A program made the position numbers and the translations under genes. The notes under the pieces are model-generated. The model saw only the letters and a list, made by a program, of their open reading frames with translations, made no database searches and had not been told where the DNA came from. A stretch of 64,000 nucleotides of DNA from Lelliottia jeotgali. Lineage in GTDB: Bacteria > Pseudomonadota > Gammaproteobacteria > Enterobacterales > Enterobacteriaceae. The stretch covers positions 3,534,001 to 3,598,000 of the forward strand of contig CP018628.1 of the NCBI GenBank assembly GCA_002271215.1, written 5' to 3'. This document shows, piece after piece, positions 18,345 through 28,689 of the stretch (its first letter is position 1; every line of letters begins with the position of its first letter).

Positions 18345-19445
18345 CTATCGCTCGTCGCGACGCCCACCGACTGCAGCCCACCAGCGACGAATATGCACGG
18401 TGACTTCTTCGCGATCATGATAGAGCTGACGTGCCTGAATCTCAGCATTGATTCCCTGCGCATTCAGCTGTTCCTGAATAAATGCCAGATTCTGGGACAC
18501 CTCTTCGTAGCGCTTTTTCATTGGCAGCTTGAGGTTGAAGATCGTTTCACGGCACCAGCCGTTGACCAGCCAGGTCGCCATTAGCGCGGCCACTTTCGCC
18601 GGTTTCTCCACCATATCGCACACCATCCAGGTGATGTTGTTACGCGTCGGGCGATAGCGGAAACCATCTTCACGTAGCCAGGTTACCTGTCCGGTATCCA
18701 TCAGGCTTTGTGCCATCGGGCCGTTATCAACAGAAGCAACCCACATGTTGCGCTTCACCAGCTGATAGGTCCAGCCGCCAGGGCACGCGCCTAAATCAAC
18801 GGCATGCATCCCATTCGCCAGACGCTCGTCCCACTCGTCGGCAGGAATAAAGACGTGGAACGCTTCTTCCAGTTTGAGCGTAGAACGGCTTGGCGCATCG
18901 GACGGGAACCTCAGACGCGGGATACCCATATAGAATGGCGAGTTGTTGGTCGTGTAGGAATACCCGGTATAACAGCAGCCTGGCGCGATAAAGAAGACAT
19001 GCACCACCGGACGCTTTGGCGTTTCGTAGTTCGTCAGCACGCCCACCTCACGCAGCGCGGCGCGCAGCGGAACGGTGAGTTTGCGACAGAACTTCATCAG
19101 CTCTTTGCTTTCGTTCGTATCCGCGACTTCAACGCGCAGATCGCCGCCCTTCTCTACTACGCCCTGCAACATGCCGGAAATCGGTGAAATACGATCTTCT
19201 GGCGGCAAATCGGTCAGTAGCTCGCCCGCAGCAAACATCTGACGTGCGAAAATCAACGAGCTGAACGGCAACTTGCTGACGATCTTATCGGCATCGTCGG
19301 GCTGGTAGCATTCGAACACCACATAGCCCGAATGCTCTTTGACGCGGGCAAATCCGAAGACTTCCAGACGTGACGCTTTGTCAGTGATTTCAGCCGCGCA
19401 CTCTTTCTCAAACCCTGGGCGACAATATAAAACAACTTTACTCAT
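18345..19445 (-). CDS. rlmM: 23S rRNA 2'-O-ribose C2498 methyltransferase RlmM
   Basis: 366-residue SAM-dependent methyltransferase that modifies C2498 of 23S rRNA. An N-terminal THUMP domain is followed by a Rossmann-like domain with the SAM motif [15 protein letters not shown] near residue 220; the catalytic K-D-K-type residues of the RrmJ fold lie in KRNMW, CDMVEKP and [12 protein letters not shown]. The ATG at 19445 gives [16 protein letters not shown], which matches the family; a TTG two codons upstream is a less likely start. It overlaps the end of ygdD by 8 bp. The REP array is its 3' neighbour. Confidence 0.95.
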   Translation of the reverse strand: MSKVVLYCRPGFEKECAAEITDKASRLEVFGFARVKEHSGYVVFECYQPDDADKIVSKLPFSSLIFARQMFAAGELLTDLPPEDRISPISGMLQGVVEKGGDLRVEVADTNESKELMKFCRKLTVPLRAALREVGVLTNYETPKRPVVHVFFIAPGCCYTGYSYTTNNSPFYMGIPRLRFPSDAPSRSTLKLEEAFHVFIPADEWDERLANGMHAVDLGACPGGWTYQLVKRNMWVASVDNGPMAQSLMDTGQVTWLREDGFRYRPTRNNITWMVCDMVEKPAKVAALMATWLVNGWCRETIFNLKLPMKKRYEEVSQNLAFIQEQLNAQGINAEIQARQLYHDREEVTVHIRRWWAAVGGRRDER

Positions 19446-19833
19446 GAACAACGCCCCTGCGTTTCAGACGGATAGCTCCGATAAACATCAATACCCAGCC
19501 GGCAAGGAAGCTGACGCCGCCGACGGGTGTAACAAACGCCCACAGGCGTAAATGCGAAAGTGCGAGACAGTACAAACTGCCGCTAAAGAGCACGGTTCCA
19601 AGGGCGAGAAAAACACTGCTCCAGTAGAACCAAATGCTAATTCGGCGTTGCATCGCGACTGCTAGCCCAAAGATTGCCAGGGTATGAAACGCCTGATATT
19701 CAAGGCCGGTTTGGATCCAGCCCATCTCAACAACCCCTAAGGACTTGCTTAACACATGCGCGCCAAACGCGCCCAGTGCGACAAAAATAAAGCCACTCAC
19801 TGCGGCAAAAATCAGCATGAAACGGCTGGTCAT
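19438..19833 (-). CDS. ygdD: DUF423 inner-membrane protein YgdD
   Basis: 131-residue small membrane protein of the DUF423 family, function unknown. Four hydrophobic helices are visible, beginning with [22 protein letters not shown]; conserved signatures GAFGAH and YQAFHTLAI are present. The C-terminal tail [10 protein letters not shown] is basic and cytoplasmic. It lies 46 bp after gcvA and overlaps rlmM, so gcvA, ygdD and rlmM may share a transcript. Confidence 0.93.
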   Translation of the reverse strand: MTSRFMLIFAAVSGFIFVALGAFGAHVLSKSLGVVEMGWIQTGLEYQAFHTLAIFGLAVAMQRRISIWFYWSSVFLALGTVLFSGSLYCLALSHLRLWAFVTPVGGVSFLAGWVLMFIGAIRLKRRGVVHE

Positions 19834-19879
19834 GTTTCTGTCCTAAAAGTTATGCGTGCCCGGCACACAAAAGAGATGA

Positions 19880-20794
19880 TTACTCATACCGAAAGCGGAA
19901 TTTTTCTTGCTCATGTGCCGCCTTCGCCAGTATCCACTGCCGGAAGGCGGCTATTTTACCCAGTTCTGCCTGACTGTCATGACAAACCAGATAAAATGCA
20001 TTCTTACTGACCAGAACATCATTAAACGGACAGACCAGGCGGCCTGCCTCAATTTCGGACTGGGCCATCACGTTGTTTGCCAACGCCACACCCTGTCCGT
20101 GAATAGCAGCCTGCAACACCATCGCACTGTGGCTGAAAATGGGGCCATGCTGCACATTTATATGATTAAGACCCAACTGGCGGGTATAAGTTTGCCAGTC
20201 ACGTCGAGAAGCGTCGTGTAAAAGCGTATGTTGCGCCAGATCGGCAGGCGTTTTCAACGCTTTGTCGCCGGTGAGTAACAGCGGAGAACACACCGGCAAG
20301 AGATATTCTGCGTATAATTTTTCAACACGCAAGCCCGGCCAGTTGCCGCGACCATAAAAAATAGCCACATCGACATCGTCCGCAAGTTTGTCTTCCTGAC
20401 GGTCGACGGCCTGGATTCTGACATCGATTCCCGGATAAGCTGAGTTAAAGCTAGAGAGTCTTGGCACCAGCCAATGAATCGCAAAACTGGGCAATAAACT
20501 GACCGTCAGTGCACCTTTTGCGCTTCGCGCCTGAAGTTTGCGCGTCGCCTCGGTGAGCTGAGAAAAAATGTCTTTGATATCCTGAAAATAGCTCTGCCCT
20601 TCTTCCGTCAGAAGCAGCGAACGATTACGACGGCGAAACAGCTTAAGCCCCAGGAAATCCTCCAGGGACTTGATTTGATGACTTACTGCGGCCTGCGTCA
20701 CAAAAAGCTCATCAGCCGCGCGCGTAAAGCTAAGATGGCGTGCTGCGGCATCAAAAACTCGTAATGCATTTAGGGGTGGTAATCGCTTAGACAT
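19880..20794 (-). CDS. gcvA: LysR-type regulator GcvA
   Basis: 304-residue LysR-family transcription factor controlling the glycine cleavage operon gcvTHP and the sRNA gcvB. The winged helix-turn-helix at residues 5-65 includes LSFTRAADELFVTQAAVSHQIKSLEDFLGLKLF; the remaining part is the glycine-sensing effector domain. The gene is divergent from gcvB with 128 bp between its start and the RNA start, the arrangement in which GcvA represses itself and activates gcvB. Length and sequence match the known GcvA except for a slightly divergent C-terminus. Confidence 0.96.
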   Translation of the reverse strand: MSKRLPPLNALRVFDAAARHLSFTRAADELFVTQAAVSHQIKSLEDFLGLKLFRRRNRSLLLTEEGQSYFQDIKDIFSQLTEATRKLQARSAKGALTVSLLPSFAIHWLVPRLSSFNSAYPGIDVRIQAVDRQEDKLADDVDVAIFYGRGNWPGLRVEKLYAEYLLPVCSPLLLTGDKALKTPADLAQHTLLHDASRRDWQTYTRQLGLNHINVQHGPIFSHSAMVLQAAIHGQGVALANNVMAQSEIEAGRLVCPFNDVLVSKNAFYLVCHDSQAELGKIAAFRQWILAKAAHEQEKFRFRYE

Positions 20795-20887
20795 GGTTAT
20801 CAGGCTTAGATGTTAAAAGGATTTAACACATAGGAAACAACGTTTAACCTATTAGTTTTTTTTATCTGAGCCATTATAATTTGTCCG

Positions 20888-20916
20888 TTGAGGAACTACC
20901 AGCAAATACCTATAGT
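20888..20916 (+). promoter_or_regulatory. gcvB promoter
   Basis: TTGAGG (20888-20893) and TATAGT (20911-20916) are separated by 17 bp, and the RNA start at 20923 follows six bases later. The GcvA-binding sites should lie just upstream, between this promoter and the gcvA start. Confidence 0.75.
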
Positions 20917-20922
20917 GGCGGC

Positions 20923-21130
20923 ACTTCCTGAGCCGGAACGAAAAGCTTTTTTTGGAATGCGTGTTCTGAAGGGCTTTTGGCTTACGGTTGTGATGTTGTG
21001 TTGTTGTGTTTGCAATTGGTCTGCAATTCAGATCACGGTAGCAAAGCTACCCTTTTTTCACTTCCTGTACATTTACCCTGTCTGTCCATAGTGATTAATG
21101 TAGCACCGCCTATTTGCGGTGCTTTTTTTT
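20923..21130 (+). ncRNA. gcvB: GcvB small RNA
   Basis: About 208-nt Hfq-dependent sRNA that represses many amino-acid and peptide transporter mRNAs when glycine is plentiful. It begins ACTTCCTGAGCCGGAACG, contains the G/T-rich seed R1 (GGTTGTGATGTTGTGTTGTT, from about 20986), an internal hairpin GGTAGCAAAGCTACC, and ends with the terminator GCACCGC/GCGGTGC and eight T. Start, seed region and terminator match E. coli GcvB closely, and position divergent from gcvA agrees. Confidence 0.97.
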
Positions 21131-21143
21131 GGTCTAAATTCTG

Positions 21144-21371
21144 TTACTTATCCAGCTCAACCATCTCTTTCACGTCAGTGCGGTTGATCTGCTGCTTGTT
21201 GCCGTTCGCATCCTTGTACGAAATCATCCCGGTTTCATCGTCAGTTTTCGGTTTCCCGTCAGAGACGATGGTTCGACCATCATTGGTATGCATCACGTAG
21301 TTGTTACCAGAACAGGCGCTCAGAGCAAAAGTAAAAACACAGGCAGAAATGATTGCGGCAGTCTTGTTCAT
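21144..21371 (-). CDS. ygdI: DUF903 lipoprotein YgdI
   Basis: 75-residue small lipoprotein. A signal peptide MNKTAAIISACVFTFALSAC ends in a lipobox LSAC with the acylated Cys at residue 20; the mature part is one compact DUF903 (SH3-like) domain with YVMHTNDGRTIVSDGKP. It is probably an envelope lipoprotein of unknown role. The start at 21371 fits the family; the open frame extends six codons upstream. It is a paralogue of YgdR at 48.5 kb in this window. The stop is 13 bp beyond the gcvB terminator on the other strand. Confidence 0.93.
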   Translation of the reverse strand: MNKTAAIISACVFTFALSACSGNNYVMHTNDGRTIVSDGKPKTDDETGMISYKDANGNKQQINRTDVKEMVELDK

Positions 21372-21562
21372 AATTTTCTCCATTAGCAATTAATGCTATT
21401 TAATCCTCGATTTCAGACAGGCTAAAACATTCACCTAACACTATTCAGCATAACCTGCTTCTCAAGACCTGCCAGGACAAACAGACAATTCCGATAGCGA
21501 TCAACAACCTTGCCCTGCCGCAAAAATTGCGCGACGATCTCAGTATTGATATGAGGAATTCC

Positions 21563-22768
21563 ATGAACGCTTTCAGTCCTGCGCACTTTCGCGCACAGTT
21601 CCCGGCGCTGTCCGATGCCGGTGTTTATCTGGATAGTGCCGCCACTGCTCTCAAGCCTTTAGCGGTGATCGACGCCACGCATCAGTTCTACAGCCTGAGC
21701 GCCGGAAATGTGCATCGCAGCCAGTTTGCCGAGGCGCAGCGTTTAACCGCGCGCTACGAAGCCGCACGCGATCAGGTCGCCCGCCTGCTCAATGCTGAAA
21801 GCGGTAAAAATATCGTCTGGACGCGCGGAACGACCGAGGCCATCAATATGGTCGCGCAATGTTACGCGCGCCCACTTCTGCAACCGGGCGATGAAATTAT
21901 CGTCAGCGAAGCGGAACACCACGCCAATCTGGTGCCGTGGCTGATGGTTGCGGAACAAACGGGAGCGCAGGTTATTAAGTTGCCGTTAGGCGCTGATTTG
22001 CTACCTGATGTCGCGCGGTTACCTGAACTCATCACCCCGCGCAGTCGGATTCTGGCGCTCGGCCAAATGTCGAACGTCACCGGCGGCTGCCCGGATCTGG
22101 CCCGCGCTATCGACATTTCCCATGCCAGTGGCATGATCGTGATGGTCGACGGCGCGCAGGGCGTGGTGCATTTTCCCGCTGACGTACGCAAGCTTGATAT
22201 CGACTTTTACGCTTTCTCAGGTCATAAGCTCTATGGCCCGACCGGAATCGGCGCGCTGTACGGCAAACCGGAGCTGCTGGCGCAGATGACGCCGTGGCTG
22301 GGGGGCGGAAAAATGATCACTGAGGTGAGCTTTGATGGTTTCAAAACTCAGGAGATCCCTTACCGCCTCGAAGCCGGAACGCCTAACGTCGCAGGTGTCA
22401 TTGGCCTGAGCGCCGCGCTGGAGTGGCTGGCTGACACGGATATCGTGCAGGCGGAAAGCTGGAGTCGCGGGCTGGCAACGCTCGCCGAAGAAGAGTTAAA
22501 AAAACGCCCGGGCTTTCGTTCCTTCCGCGTTCAGGACTCCAGCCTGCTGGCGTTTGATTTCGCGAGTGTACACCACAGCGATATGGTCACTCTGCTGGCA
22601 GAATATGGCATCGCACTGCGCGCCGGACAACATTGCGCCCAGCCTCTGCTGACGGCACTCGGCGTCAGCGGGACGCTCCGCGCTTCGTTTGCACCCTACA
22701 ATACGCAAAGCGACGTGCATGCCCTGGTGGCTGCCGTTGACCGCGCTCTTGAACTATTGGTGGATTAA
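21563..22768 (+). CDS. csdA: Cysteine desulfurase CsdA
   Basis: 401-residue PLP-dependent group II cysteine desulfurase/sulfinate desulfinase. The PLP Lys is in [10 protein letters not shown] (about residue 222) and the persulfide-forming Cys in RAGQHCAQP (about 358); the aspartate that contacts the PLP ring is in VDGAQG. It passes sulfur to CsdE, encoded next, for Fe-S assembly or thiolation of other targets. The ATG at 21563 has GAGGAATT upstream and matches the family; an upstream in-frame extension of 12 codons is not conserved. The stop overlaps the csdE start (TAATG). Confidence 0.95.
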   Translation: MNAFSPAHFRAQFPALSDAGVYLDSAATALKPLAVIDATHQFYSLSAGNVHRSQFAEAQRLTARYEAARDQVARLLNAESGKNIVWTRGTTEAINMVAQCYARPLLQPGDEIIVSEAEHHANLVPWLMVAEQTGAQVIKLPLGADLLPDVARLPELITPRSRILALGQMSNVTGGCPDLARAIDISHASGMIVMVDGAQGVVHFPADVRKLDIDFYAFSGHKLYGPTGIGALYGKPELLAQMTPWLGGGKMITEVSFDGFKTQEIPYRLEAGTPNVAGVIGLSAALEWLADTDIVQAESWSRGLATLAEEELKKRPGFRSFRVQDSSLLAFDFASVHHSDMVTLLAEYGIALRAGQHCAQPLLTALGVSGTLRASFAPYNTQSDVHALVAAVDRALELLVD

Positions 22769-23214
22769 TGACGAGTTCATCTTTAGCCGGACACCCTTTC
22801 GGCAGCGTAATCACTGAAGAGACGTTAAGACAGACGTTCCTCCCCCTCGCACAGTGGGAAGATAAATATCGTCAACTGATCTTGTTAGGCAAACAGCTTC
22901 CTGCACTTTCTGACGAACTCAAAGCGCAGGCAAAAGAGATTCCTGGTTGCGAGAACCGCGTCTGGCTAGGCGTGACGACCTCAGGGGAAAAGCTGCATTT
23001 CTTCGGCGACAGCGAAGGTCGTATCGTGCGGGGTTTACTGGCGGTGCTATTAACCGCCGTGGAAGGCAAAAGCGCGGATCAGCTTCTGCATGGCGATCCG
23101 CTGGCGCTATTTGATGACCTGGGACTGCGTGGTCAGCTCAGCGCCTCGCGCAGCCAGGGGCTGGCCGCACTCAGTGAAGCAGTGCTGAATGCGGCCCGTC
23201 AGGTTCAAGCCTGA
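22768..23214 (+). CDS. csdE: Sulfur acceptor CsdE
   Basis: 148-residue SufE-like sulfur acceptor that receives persulfide from CsdA. The acceptor Cys is in [11 protein letters not shown] near residue 61, and [19 protein letters not shown] is the conserved hydrophobic core. The start shares a base with the csdA stop, showing translational coupling. The 3' end overlaps the convergent tcdA gene by 10 bp; the K-12 TcdA (CsdL) protein works with CsdA and CsdE, so the three genes are functionally linked even though tcdA is on the other strand. Confidence 0.94.
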   Translation: MTSSSLAGHPFGSVITEETLRQTFLPLAQWEDKYRQLILLGKQLPALSDELKAQAKEIPGCENRVWLGVTTSGEKLHFFGDSEGRIVRGLLAVLLTAVEGKSADQLLHGDPLALFDDLGLRGQLSASRSQGLAALSEAVLNAARQVQA

Positions 23215-24011
23215 CGATTGGCTTTTGCCATCATTTTCTTCAATGCGTGAGACACCGCGACGAAGCCAAAAGTCGCGGTGACCATCGTCGCCGCGCCAAA
23301 ACCGGACGCACAGTCCATCCGTTTTGGCCCTTCGGCGGTGCTTTTCATGGCGCAAACGGAACCATCCGCCTGCGGGTAAACCAGCGCTTCAGTTGAAAAC
23401 ACACAATCCACGCCGAGCTTACCTTTGCTGTTTTTCACCACGTTAAAATCGCTTTTTAGCCTTTCGCGCAGTTTTGCCGCCAGCGGATCCTGAATAGTTT
23501 TTGCCAGATCGGTCACCTGAATTTGCGTCGGATCGATCTGACCGCCCGCACCTCCGGTCGTCACCAGGGGCACTTTATAGCGACGGCAGTAGGCAATCAG
23601 CGCCGCTTTCGGGCGCACGCTGTCAATGGCATCAATCACATAGCTAAAACCGGCACTCATGTATTGCGCGACGTTATCCGCAGTGACGAAATCATCGATC
23701 ACCGTGACGCGACACTCCGGGTTAATCAGACGAATACGATCGGCCATTACCTCAGCTTTCGCCAGCCCGACGTTATCGCGCAGGGCGTGGATCTGACGGT
23801 TGGTGTTGGTCACACACACATCATCCATATCAATAAGCGTGATCGCGCCAATGCCTGTACGCGCAAGCGCCTCAGCCGCCCAGGAACCGACCCCACCGAT
23901 ACCGACCACGCACACGTGCGCATCCGCAAACAGTTGCAGGGCTTTTTCACCATATAAACGCGCGGTGCCGCCAAAGCGTTGACGCCAGGCATCGCTGATT
24001 AACACAGACAT
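23205..24011 (-). CDS. tcdA: tRNA threonylcarbamoyladenosine dehydratase TcdA
   Basis: 268-residue E1-like enzyme that uses ATP to cyclise t6A37 to ct6A in tRNAs reading ANN codons. The ATP-binding [19 protein letters not shown] is at residues 37-55, followed by [13 protein letters not shown] and, further on, the conserved [13 protein letters not shown]. The C-terminal hydrophobic helix ([12 protein letters not shown]) may attach it to the membrane. The start has GAGG eight bases upstream. It uses the CsdA-CsdE sulfur relay in E. coli. A terminator in the upstream gap isolates it from mltA. Confidence 0.95.
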   Translation of the reverse strand: MSVLISDAWRQRFGGTARLYGEKALQLFADAHVCVVGIGGVGSWAAEALARTGIGAITLIDMDDVCVTNTNRQIHALRDNVGLAKAEVMADRIRLINPECRVTVIDDFVTADNVAQYMSAGFSYVIDAIDSVRPKAALIAYCRRYKVPLVTTGGAGGQIDPTQIQVTDLAKTIQDPLAAKLRERLKSDFNVVKNSKGKLGVDCVFSTEALVYPQADGSVCAMKSTAEGPKRMDCASGFGAATMVTATFGFVAVSHALKKMMAKANRQA

Positions 24012-24025
24012 AAGACCTCAGGATG

Positions 24026-24054
24026 TAAAAAGGGTGAGGTTTTATCCTCACCCT
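24026..24054 (-). terminator. Rho-independent terminator of mltA
   Basis: On the minus strand AGGGTGAGG pairs with CCTCACCCT across an ATAAAA loop, followed by TTTTT. It lies between the mltA stop and tcdA start. The adjacent CCTCACCCTGCCCCTCTCT...AGAAGG (24046-24078) looks like a decayed copy of the palindromic repeat found next to barA. Confidence 0.8.
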
Positions 24055-24107
24055 GCCCCTCTCTACTATAGAGAAGGCGGTAAATATTACGCGCTATATT
24101 ATCACAT

Positions 24108-25205
24108 TCAGCCGCTGAAAACGCTGCCTGCACCGGGTGCTGGCTTGAGTACCCAGACGCGGCCGTAATGGTTATACCAGCCCGCGCGATGGCCTGCATC
24201 AGAGCCAATGCCTTGATAAATATCGAAGTGCTGGCCTTTGATAGCGCCCCCCACATCCAGCGCAACCATCAGGCGTAATTCGTATTGGCCGCTAAATTTG
24301 CCGTTGTTATCCAGGGTCGGCACTTCTGCCAACAGAGTGGTACCCGGCGGAATAATTGAACGATCCGATGCCACCGACGCGCGGCCAATCAGCGGAACCG
24401 CGCTGGCGCCTTTTACTGGCGCAAAGTTTTGCGGTTTAAAGAACACGAAGGACGGGTTCTGCTCCAGCAGTTCACGGACCTCGGCTTCGCTGTGTTTTTC
24501 ACCCCACTCGCGAATCGCCTGCATCGACATATCTTCTTTCTTCACTTCGCCACGGTCGATCAGCACTTTGCCGATACTGCGGTAGGCGTGTCCGTTTTTA
24601 CCGGAATAGCTAAAGAAGTTAAGCGGTGTGCCATCACCATAGTCAATGTATCCGCTGCCCTGAACATCCATGATGAAGTTGTCCATCAGCGAGTTGCTGT
24701 AGGCCAGAATATAGGTTTCGTTCAGTGCACCGGAATAGATCTCTGCGCGAGACGGTAGACGTCCACGTTTTGGCGGCATACGGTAGATAGGATACTGGAA
24801 CTCGCCCTGACGGGTATGACGCGCCTGAACCACCGGTGTGTAGTAGCCGGTGAACTGGACGTTACCGTAGTTATCGGCCCCTTCCATCTGCCAGGCGTCA
24901 ATGCCGTACTGGCGCATGGTGCGCGTATCGCCACCCGCGCGCAGCCAGTCCTGCACTGCGTTATAGACGCTGTTCTGCGAACCGTACAAACGCGGCGATG
25001 CGGTGCGAATCTGGTTCACCTGCTCAGCAAAGTCACCCGCATTGATCGGTGCGCCAACGGCATCGGGTTGGTTGACTAAAGAGAAAGGCTGGGAGAATTT
25101 CCCGTCTTTATATTGCTGACCACGATCGGTCGGCTTAGAGCTACAGGCCGCAATAATCGCTACCATTGCGCCCGTCATCAGATACTTCGCCCAACGTCCT
25201 TTCAT
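24108..25205 (-). CDS. mltA: Membrane-bound lytic murein transglycosylase A MltA
   Basis: 365-residue outer-membrane lipoprotein that cleaves peptidoglycan with formation of 1,6-anhydromuramic acid. The signal peptide ends in the lipobox IIAAC with Cys21. The double-psi barrel domain has QFTGYYTPVVQA and the catalytic Asp in MVALDVGGAIKGQHFDIY near residue 308, followed by the 3D-type motif GSDAGHRAGWYNHYG. Length equals the K-12 protein. It is a single-gene unit, downstream of and divergent from the tRNA genes. Confidence 0.96.
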   Translation of the reverse strand: MKGRWAKYLMTGAMVAIIAACSSKPTDRGQQYKDGKFSQPFSLVNQPDAVGAPINAGDFAEQVNQIRTASPRLYGSQNSVYNAVQDWLRAGGDTRTMRQYGIDAWQMEGADNYGNVQFTGYYTPVVQARHTRQGEFQYPIYRMPPKRGRLPSRAEIYSGALNETYILAYSNSLMDNFIMDVQGSGYIDYGDGTPLNFFSYSGKNGHAYRSIGKVLIDRGEVKKEDMSMQAIREWGEKHSEAEVRELLEQNPSFVFFKPQNFAPVKGASAVPLIGRASVASDRSIIPPGTTLLAEVPTLDNNGKFSGQYELRLMVALDVGGAIKGQHFDIYQGIGSDAGHRAGWYNHYGRVWVLKPAPGAGSVFSG

Positions 25206-25372
25206 TATATCTCATCTTAAAGTTGCCCTGAGTCTCTATAAAGAAGATAACAAACCGCTCAGGCTAATGAAATCTGATAGCGCATCCTGAGACAGGTTTT
25301 GCGCAATAATCATACGGATAACGCGATGTCGTTCAAATTACGTACTAATTTAGGAATTTATGAGAAAAAGGG

Positions 25373-25400
25373 TTGCATCAAAAACCTATCCGAGTATAGT
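25373..25400 (+). promoter_or_regulatory. Promoter of the initiator tRNA operon
   Basis: TTGCAT (25373-25378) and TATAGT (25395-25400), 16 bp apart, followed by the GC-rich stretch GCGCATCC typical of stable-RNA promoters under stringent control. The 170 bp upstream, to the mltA start, contain AT-rich sequence but no gene. Confidence 0.75.
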
Positions 25401-25413
25401 GCGCATCCACGGA

Positions 25414-25490
<77 letters not shown>

Positions 25491-25544
25491 ACTAAAATTT
25501 GATGCAGTACTTTCTACGATGTTTTTGCTCAGTAGAAAGACGGA

Positions 25545-25621
<77 letters not shown>

Positions 25622-25664
25622 ATCAAATTTTAAAGCAGTAGATGTAAAAAAGAAGAAATACGGA

Positions 25665-25741
<77 letters not shown>

Positions 25742-25763
25742 ATTCTTCGAATCAAAACATTAG

Positions 25764-25787
25764 ACACCCTCAAGGGTGTTTTTTTGT
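25764..25787 (+). terminator. Terminator of the fMet tRNA cluster
   Basis: ACACCCT pairs with AGGGTGT around a three-base loop and runs into seven or more T. It ends the tRNA operon; the convergent amiC stop lies 46 bp further on. Confidence 0.92.
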
Positions 25788-25832
25788 ATCTGCAGTTTGT
25801 GGATTTGCCGGGCGTTACCCCGGCTGATGACA

Positions 25833-27086
25833 CTACCCTCTTCTGGCCAGCGTCGCGCCATCCGAGAAGTACGCCTTAATTCCCGCCAGAATCGATTCTG
25901 CCACTTCCTGCTGGAATTTCGCGGTCTTGAGCTTGCGCTCCTCTTCCACATTACTGATAAACGCCGTTTCGACCAGAATCGACGGAATATCCGGCGCTTT
26001 TAGCACCGCAAAACCTGCCTGCTCAACGCTATTCTTGTGCAGCTTATTCACATTCCCGAGTTTCCCCAGCACCGCTTTGCCAAATTTCAGGCTGTCAGTG
26101 ATGGTCAGCGACTGCACCATATCGAACATGGTGTGATCGACGTAGCGATCGCCGCTTTTGCTCACCCCGCCAATAAGGTCGGAGGCGTTCTGTGAATCTG
26201 CCAGCAGTCGGGCCGCCGTACTGGTCGCTCCTTTTGTCGACAGGGCAAAAACGGACGAGCCGCTGGGCTGTCTACTGGTGAAAGCATCGGCGTGGATGGA
26301 GACAAACAGGTCGGCACGCTGTTTCTGCGCTTTCGCAACGCGCACTTTCAGCGGAATGAACACGTCTTCATTGCGCGTCATATATGCCCGCATGTTGCCT
26401 TCTTTATCAATCAACGCCTTCAAACGGCGGCCAATCTGCAGCACCACGTCTTTTTCACGGGTCCGGTATTTCCCAACTGCGCCGGAATCTTCCCCGCCGT
26501 GGCCCGGGTCGAGCATTATCACGATCGGACGATCTCGCCCCGCTTTGCCGGGCTGCGGCCCACTCTGCGCAGGCGGAACCTGCTTTTCGAGGTCGCCTTT
26601 ATTGTAATCTTCCAGCAAGGCAAGCAATGGGTCCTGAATATCCGTCGCATTTGCCGGATAGAGATCCATTACCAGACGCTCTTTAAAACCGGCCACCGGT
26701 GCCAAGGCAAACAGCTGAGGCTTAACGTTCTGCTTAAGCTCAAATACCATGCGCACGGTTTGCGGATCGAACTGGCCAACGCGAGCGGATTTTATGTAAG
26801 GATCGTCGCTACGGATCTGCGCCCCCATGCCTTTCAGCACCGAGTTAAGATTCACGCCCTCGATATCCACCACCACACGCTCAGGATTGCTCAACGCAAA
26901 CTGTTTGTATTTCAGTACCTGATTAGACTCTACCGTCACGCGCGTATAGGTCGAAGACGGCCAGACACGCACCGCCACCACCTGACTGACAGCGGCGAGT
27001 GCAACCTGGCTGACGCTAAGCAACCACATCGCCCCAGCCCCTTGTAACAAGCGGCGGCGGCTTATTGTTGATTTGGATCCCGACAT
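25833..27086 (-). CDS. amiC: N-acetylmuramoyl-L-alanine amidase AmiC
   Basis: 417-residue periplasmic amidase that splits septal peptidoglycan during daughter-cell separation. A twin-arginine signal peptide ([23 protein letters not shown]) precedes an AMIN domain that targets the septum and a C-terminal Amidase_3 domain with zinc ligands in [26 protein letters not shown] and ETAFISN. The start at 27086 has GGAG upstream and matches the known N-terminus; five extra upstream codons are open but unlikely. In E. coli activity requires the activator NlpD. Divergent from argA. Confidence 0.96.
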   Translation of the reverse strand: MSGSKSTISRRRLLQGAGAMWLLSVSQVALAAVSQVVAVRVWPSSTYTRVTVESNQVLKYKQFALSNPERVVVDIEGVNLNSVLKGMGAQIRSDDPYIKSARVGQFDPQTVRMVFELKQNVKPQLFALAPVAGFKERLVMDLYPANATDIQDPLLALLEDYNKGDLEKQVPPAQSGPQPGKAGRDRPIVIMLDPGHGGEDSGAVGKYRTREKDVVLQIGRRLKALIDKEGNMRAYMTRNEDVFIPLKVRVAKAQKQRADLFVSIHADAFTSRQPSGSSVFALSTKGATSTAARLLADSQNASDLIGGVSKSGDRYVDHTMFDMVQSLTITDSLKFGKAVLGKLGNVNKLHKNSVEQAGFAVLKAPDIPSILVETAFISNVEEERKLKTAKFQQEVAESILAGIKAYFSDGATLARRG

Positions 27087-27260
27087 GCTTCTCCCGAGCA
27101 AGAAAACGAATTAATACACTAAACGTCCAAATTGACCGAAAACTTTAACGAATGACGCATAACCTGTCATCTATAAAAGGGTAAACAATCATGCCCTGAC
27201 GCACGCATCACTTAATTTTTTCTCAGGTTTGCAGCGATTTTAGGGTTGCGCGCGACGCAA

Positions 27261-27300
27261 TAATCGAATAAAAATACACAAAATACGAATAAACATTCAC
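27261..27300 (+). promoter_or_regulatory. Paired ARG boxes upstream of argA
   Basis: Two AT-rich imperfect palindromes, CGAATAAAAATACA (27265-27278) and CGAATAAACATTCA (27286-27299), have centres 21 bp apart, which is the 18-bp box plus 3-bp gap arrangement bound by an ArgR hexamer. They end 14 bp before the argA start codon, so arginine-loaded ArgR would block the promoter. Confidence 0.75.
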
Positions 27301-27313
27301 TGAGGGTTGTGCC

Positions 27314-28645
27314 GTGGTAAAGGAACGTAGAACCGAACTGGTCCAGGGGTTTCGCCATTCTGTTCCCTACATCAATACCCATCGGGGAAAAACGTTTGTC
27401 ATCATGCTGGGTGGCGAAGCTATTGAGCATGAGAACTTTTCCAGTATTGTCAATGACATCGGCCTGTTGCACAGCCTGGGTATTCGTCTGGTTGTGGTTT
27501 ACGGCGCACGCCCGCAGATCGACGCCAATCTCGCGGCACATCACCACGAGCCGATTTATCACAAGCACACCCGCGTGACTGACGCCAAAACCCTGGAGCT
27601 GGTTAAGCAAGCCGCCGGGCTTTTGCAACTGGATATCACCGCCCGTCTGTCGATGAGTCTCAACAACACGCCGCTTCAGGGCGCACACATCAATGTCGTC
27701 AGCGGCAATTTCATCATCTCCCAGCCGCTGGGCGTGGATGATGGCGTGGATTATTGCCACAGCGGACGTATTCGTCGTATCGATGAAGAGGCGATTCATC
27801 GCCAGCTCGATAACGGCGCGATCGTGCTGATGGGTCCGGTAGCCGTCTCCGTCACCGGTGAAAGCTTTAACCTCACTTCAGAAGAAGTCGCGACACAGCT
27901 GGCAATCAAACTGAAAGCCGAGAAGATGATCGGCTTCTGCTCCTCTCAGGGCGTATTTAACGAACAAGGGGATATCGTTTCGGAACTCTTCCCTAACGAA
28001 GCCCAGGCGCGTGTCGAAGCGCTGGAAGCAGAAGGTGATTACCATTCTGGCACCGTGCGTTTCCTGCGCGGGGCCGTCAAAGCTTGCCGCAGCGGCGTGC
28101 GTCGTAGCCACCTGATCAGCTATCAGGAAGATGGCGCATTGCTCCAGGAACTGTTCTCTCGGGACGGTATCGGTACGCAAATTGTGATGGAAAGTGCAGA
28201 ACAAATTCGTCGTGCAACCATCAACGATATTGGCGGCATTCTGGAACTTATTCGCCCACTGGAGCAGCAAGGGATTTTGGTACGTCGCTCACGTGAACAA
28301 CTGGAGATGGAAATCGACAAATTCACGATCATTCAGCGCGACAACCTGACCATCGCCTGCGCGGCGCTTTATCCCTTCCCGGAAGAGAAAATCGGTGAGA
28401 TGGCCTGCGTGGCGGTACATCCTGACTACCGCAGTTCATCACGTGGGGAAGTGCTGCTGGAGCGCGTTGCCGCCCAGGCACGGCAAATCGGCCTGGATAA
28501 ACTCTTCGTCCTGACGACCCGCAGTATTCACTGGTTCCAGGAACGTGGCTTCACGCCGGTGGATATAGATTTGCTGCCGGAGAGTAAAAAGGAGATGTAC
28601 AACTATCAGCGCCGTTCAAAAGTGCTGATGGCGGATTTGAGTTAA
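27314..28645 (+). CDS. argA: Amino-acid N-acetyltransferase ArgA (N-acetylglutamate synthase)
   Basis: 443-residue enzyme catalysing the first step of arginine synthesis, acetyl-CoA plus glutamate to N-acetylglutamate. The N-terminal amino-acid-kinase-like domain ([20 protein letters not shown]) binds the feedback inhibitor arginine; the C-terminal GNAT domain from about residue 295 has [20 protein letters not shown] as its acetyl-CoA motif. The start is GTG at 27314. It is a monocistronic gene with ARG boxes ahead of it and a hairpin repeat between it and the convergent recD. Confidence 0.96.
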   Translation: MVKERRTELVQGFRHSVPYINTHRGKTFVIMLGGEAIEHENFSSIVNDIGLLHSLGIRLVVVYGARPQIDANLAAHHHEPIYHKHTRVTDAKTLELVKQAAGLLQLDITARLSMSLNNTPLQGAHINVVSGNFIISQPLGVDDGVDYCHSGRIRRIDEEAIHRQLDNGAIVLMGPVAVSVTGESFNLTSEEVATQLAIKLKAEKMIGFCSSQGVFNEQGDIVSELFPNEAQARVEALEAEGDYHSGTVRFLRGAVKACRSGVRRSHLISYQEDGALLQELFSRDGIGTQIVMESAEQIRRATINDIGGILELIRPLEQQGILVRRSREQLEMEIDKFTIIQRDNLTIACAALYPFPEEKIGEMACVAVHPDYRSSSRGEVLLERVAAQARQIGLDKLFVLTTRSIHWFQERGFTPVDIDLLPESKKEMYNYQRRSKVLMADLS

Positions 28646-28646
28646 G

Positions 28647-28680
28647 CCCTCATTCAACCCCTCTCCCAAAAGGAGAGGGA
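28647..28680. repeat. Short palindromic repeat between argA and recD
   Basis: CCCTCATTCAACCC followed by the hairpin CCCTCTCC/GGAGAGGG (28659-28679, loop CAAAA). It is a member of the same repeat family as the arms at 1393 and 3021. Placed between convergent stops, it can act as a bidirectional 3' structure. There is no T run. Confidence 0.65.
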
Positions 28681-28689
28681 GTCGAGCAA

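Noticed and set aside
20888..21300. Open frames overlapping gcvB
   Set aside because: The sRNA and its terminator account fully for the sequence.
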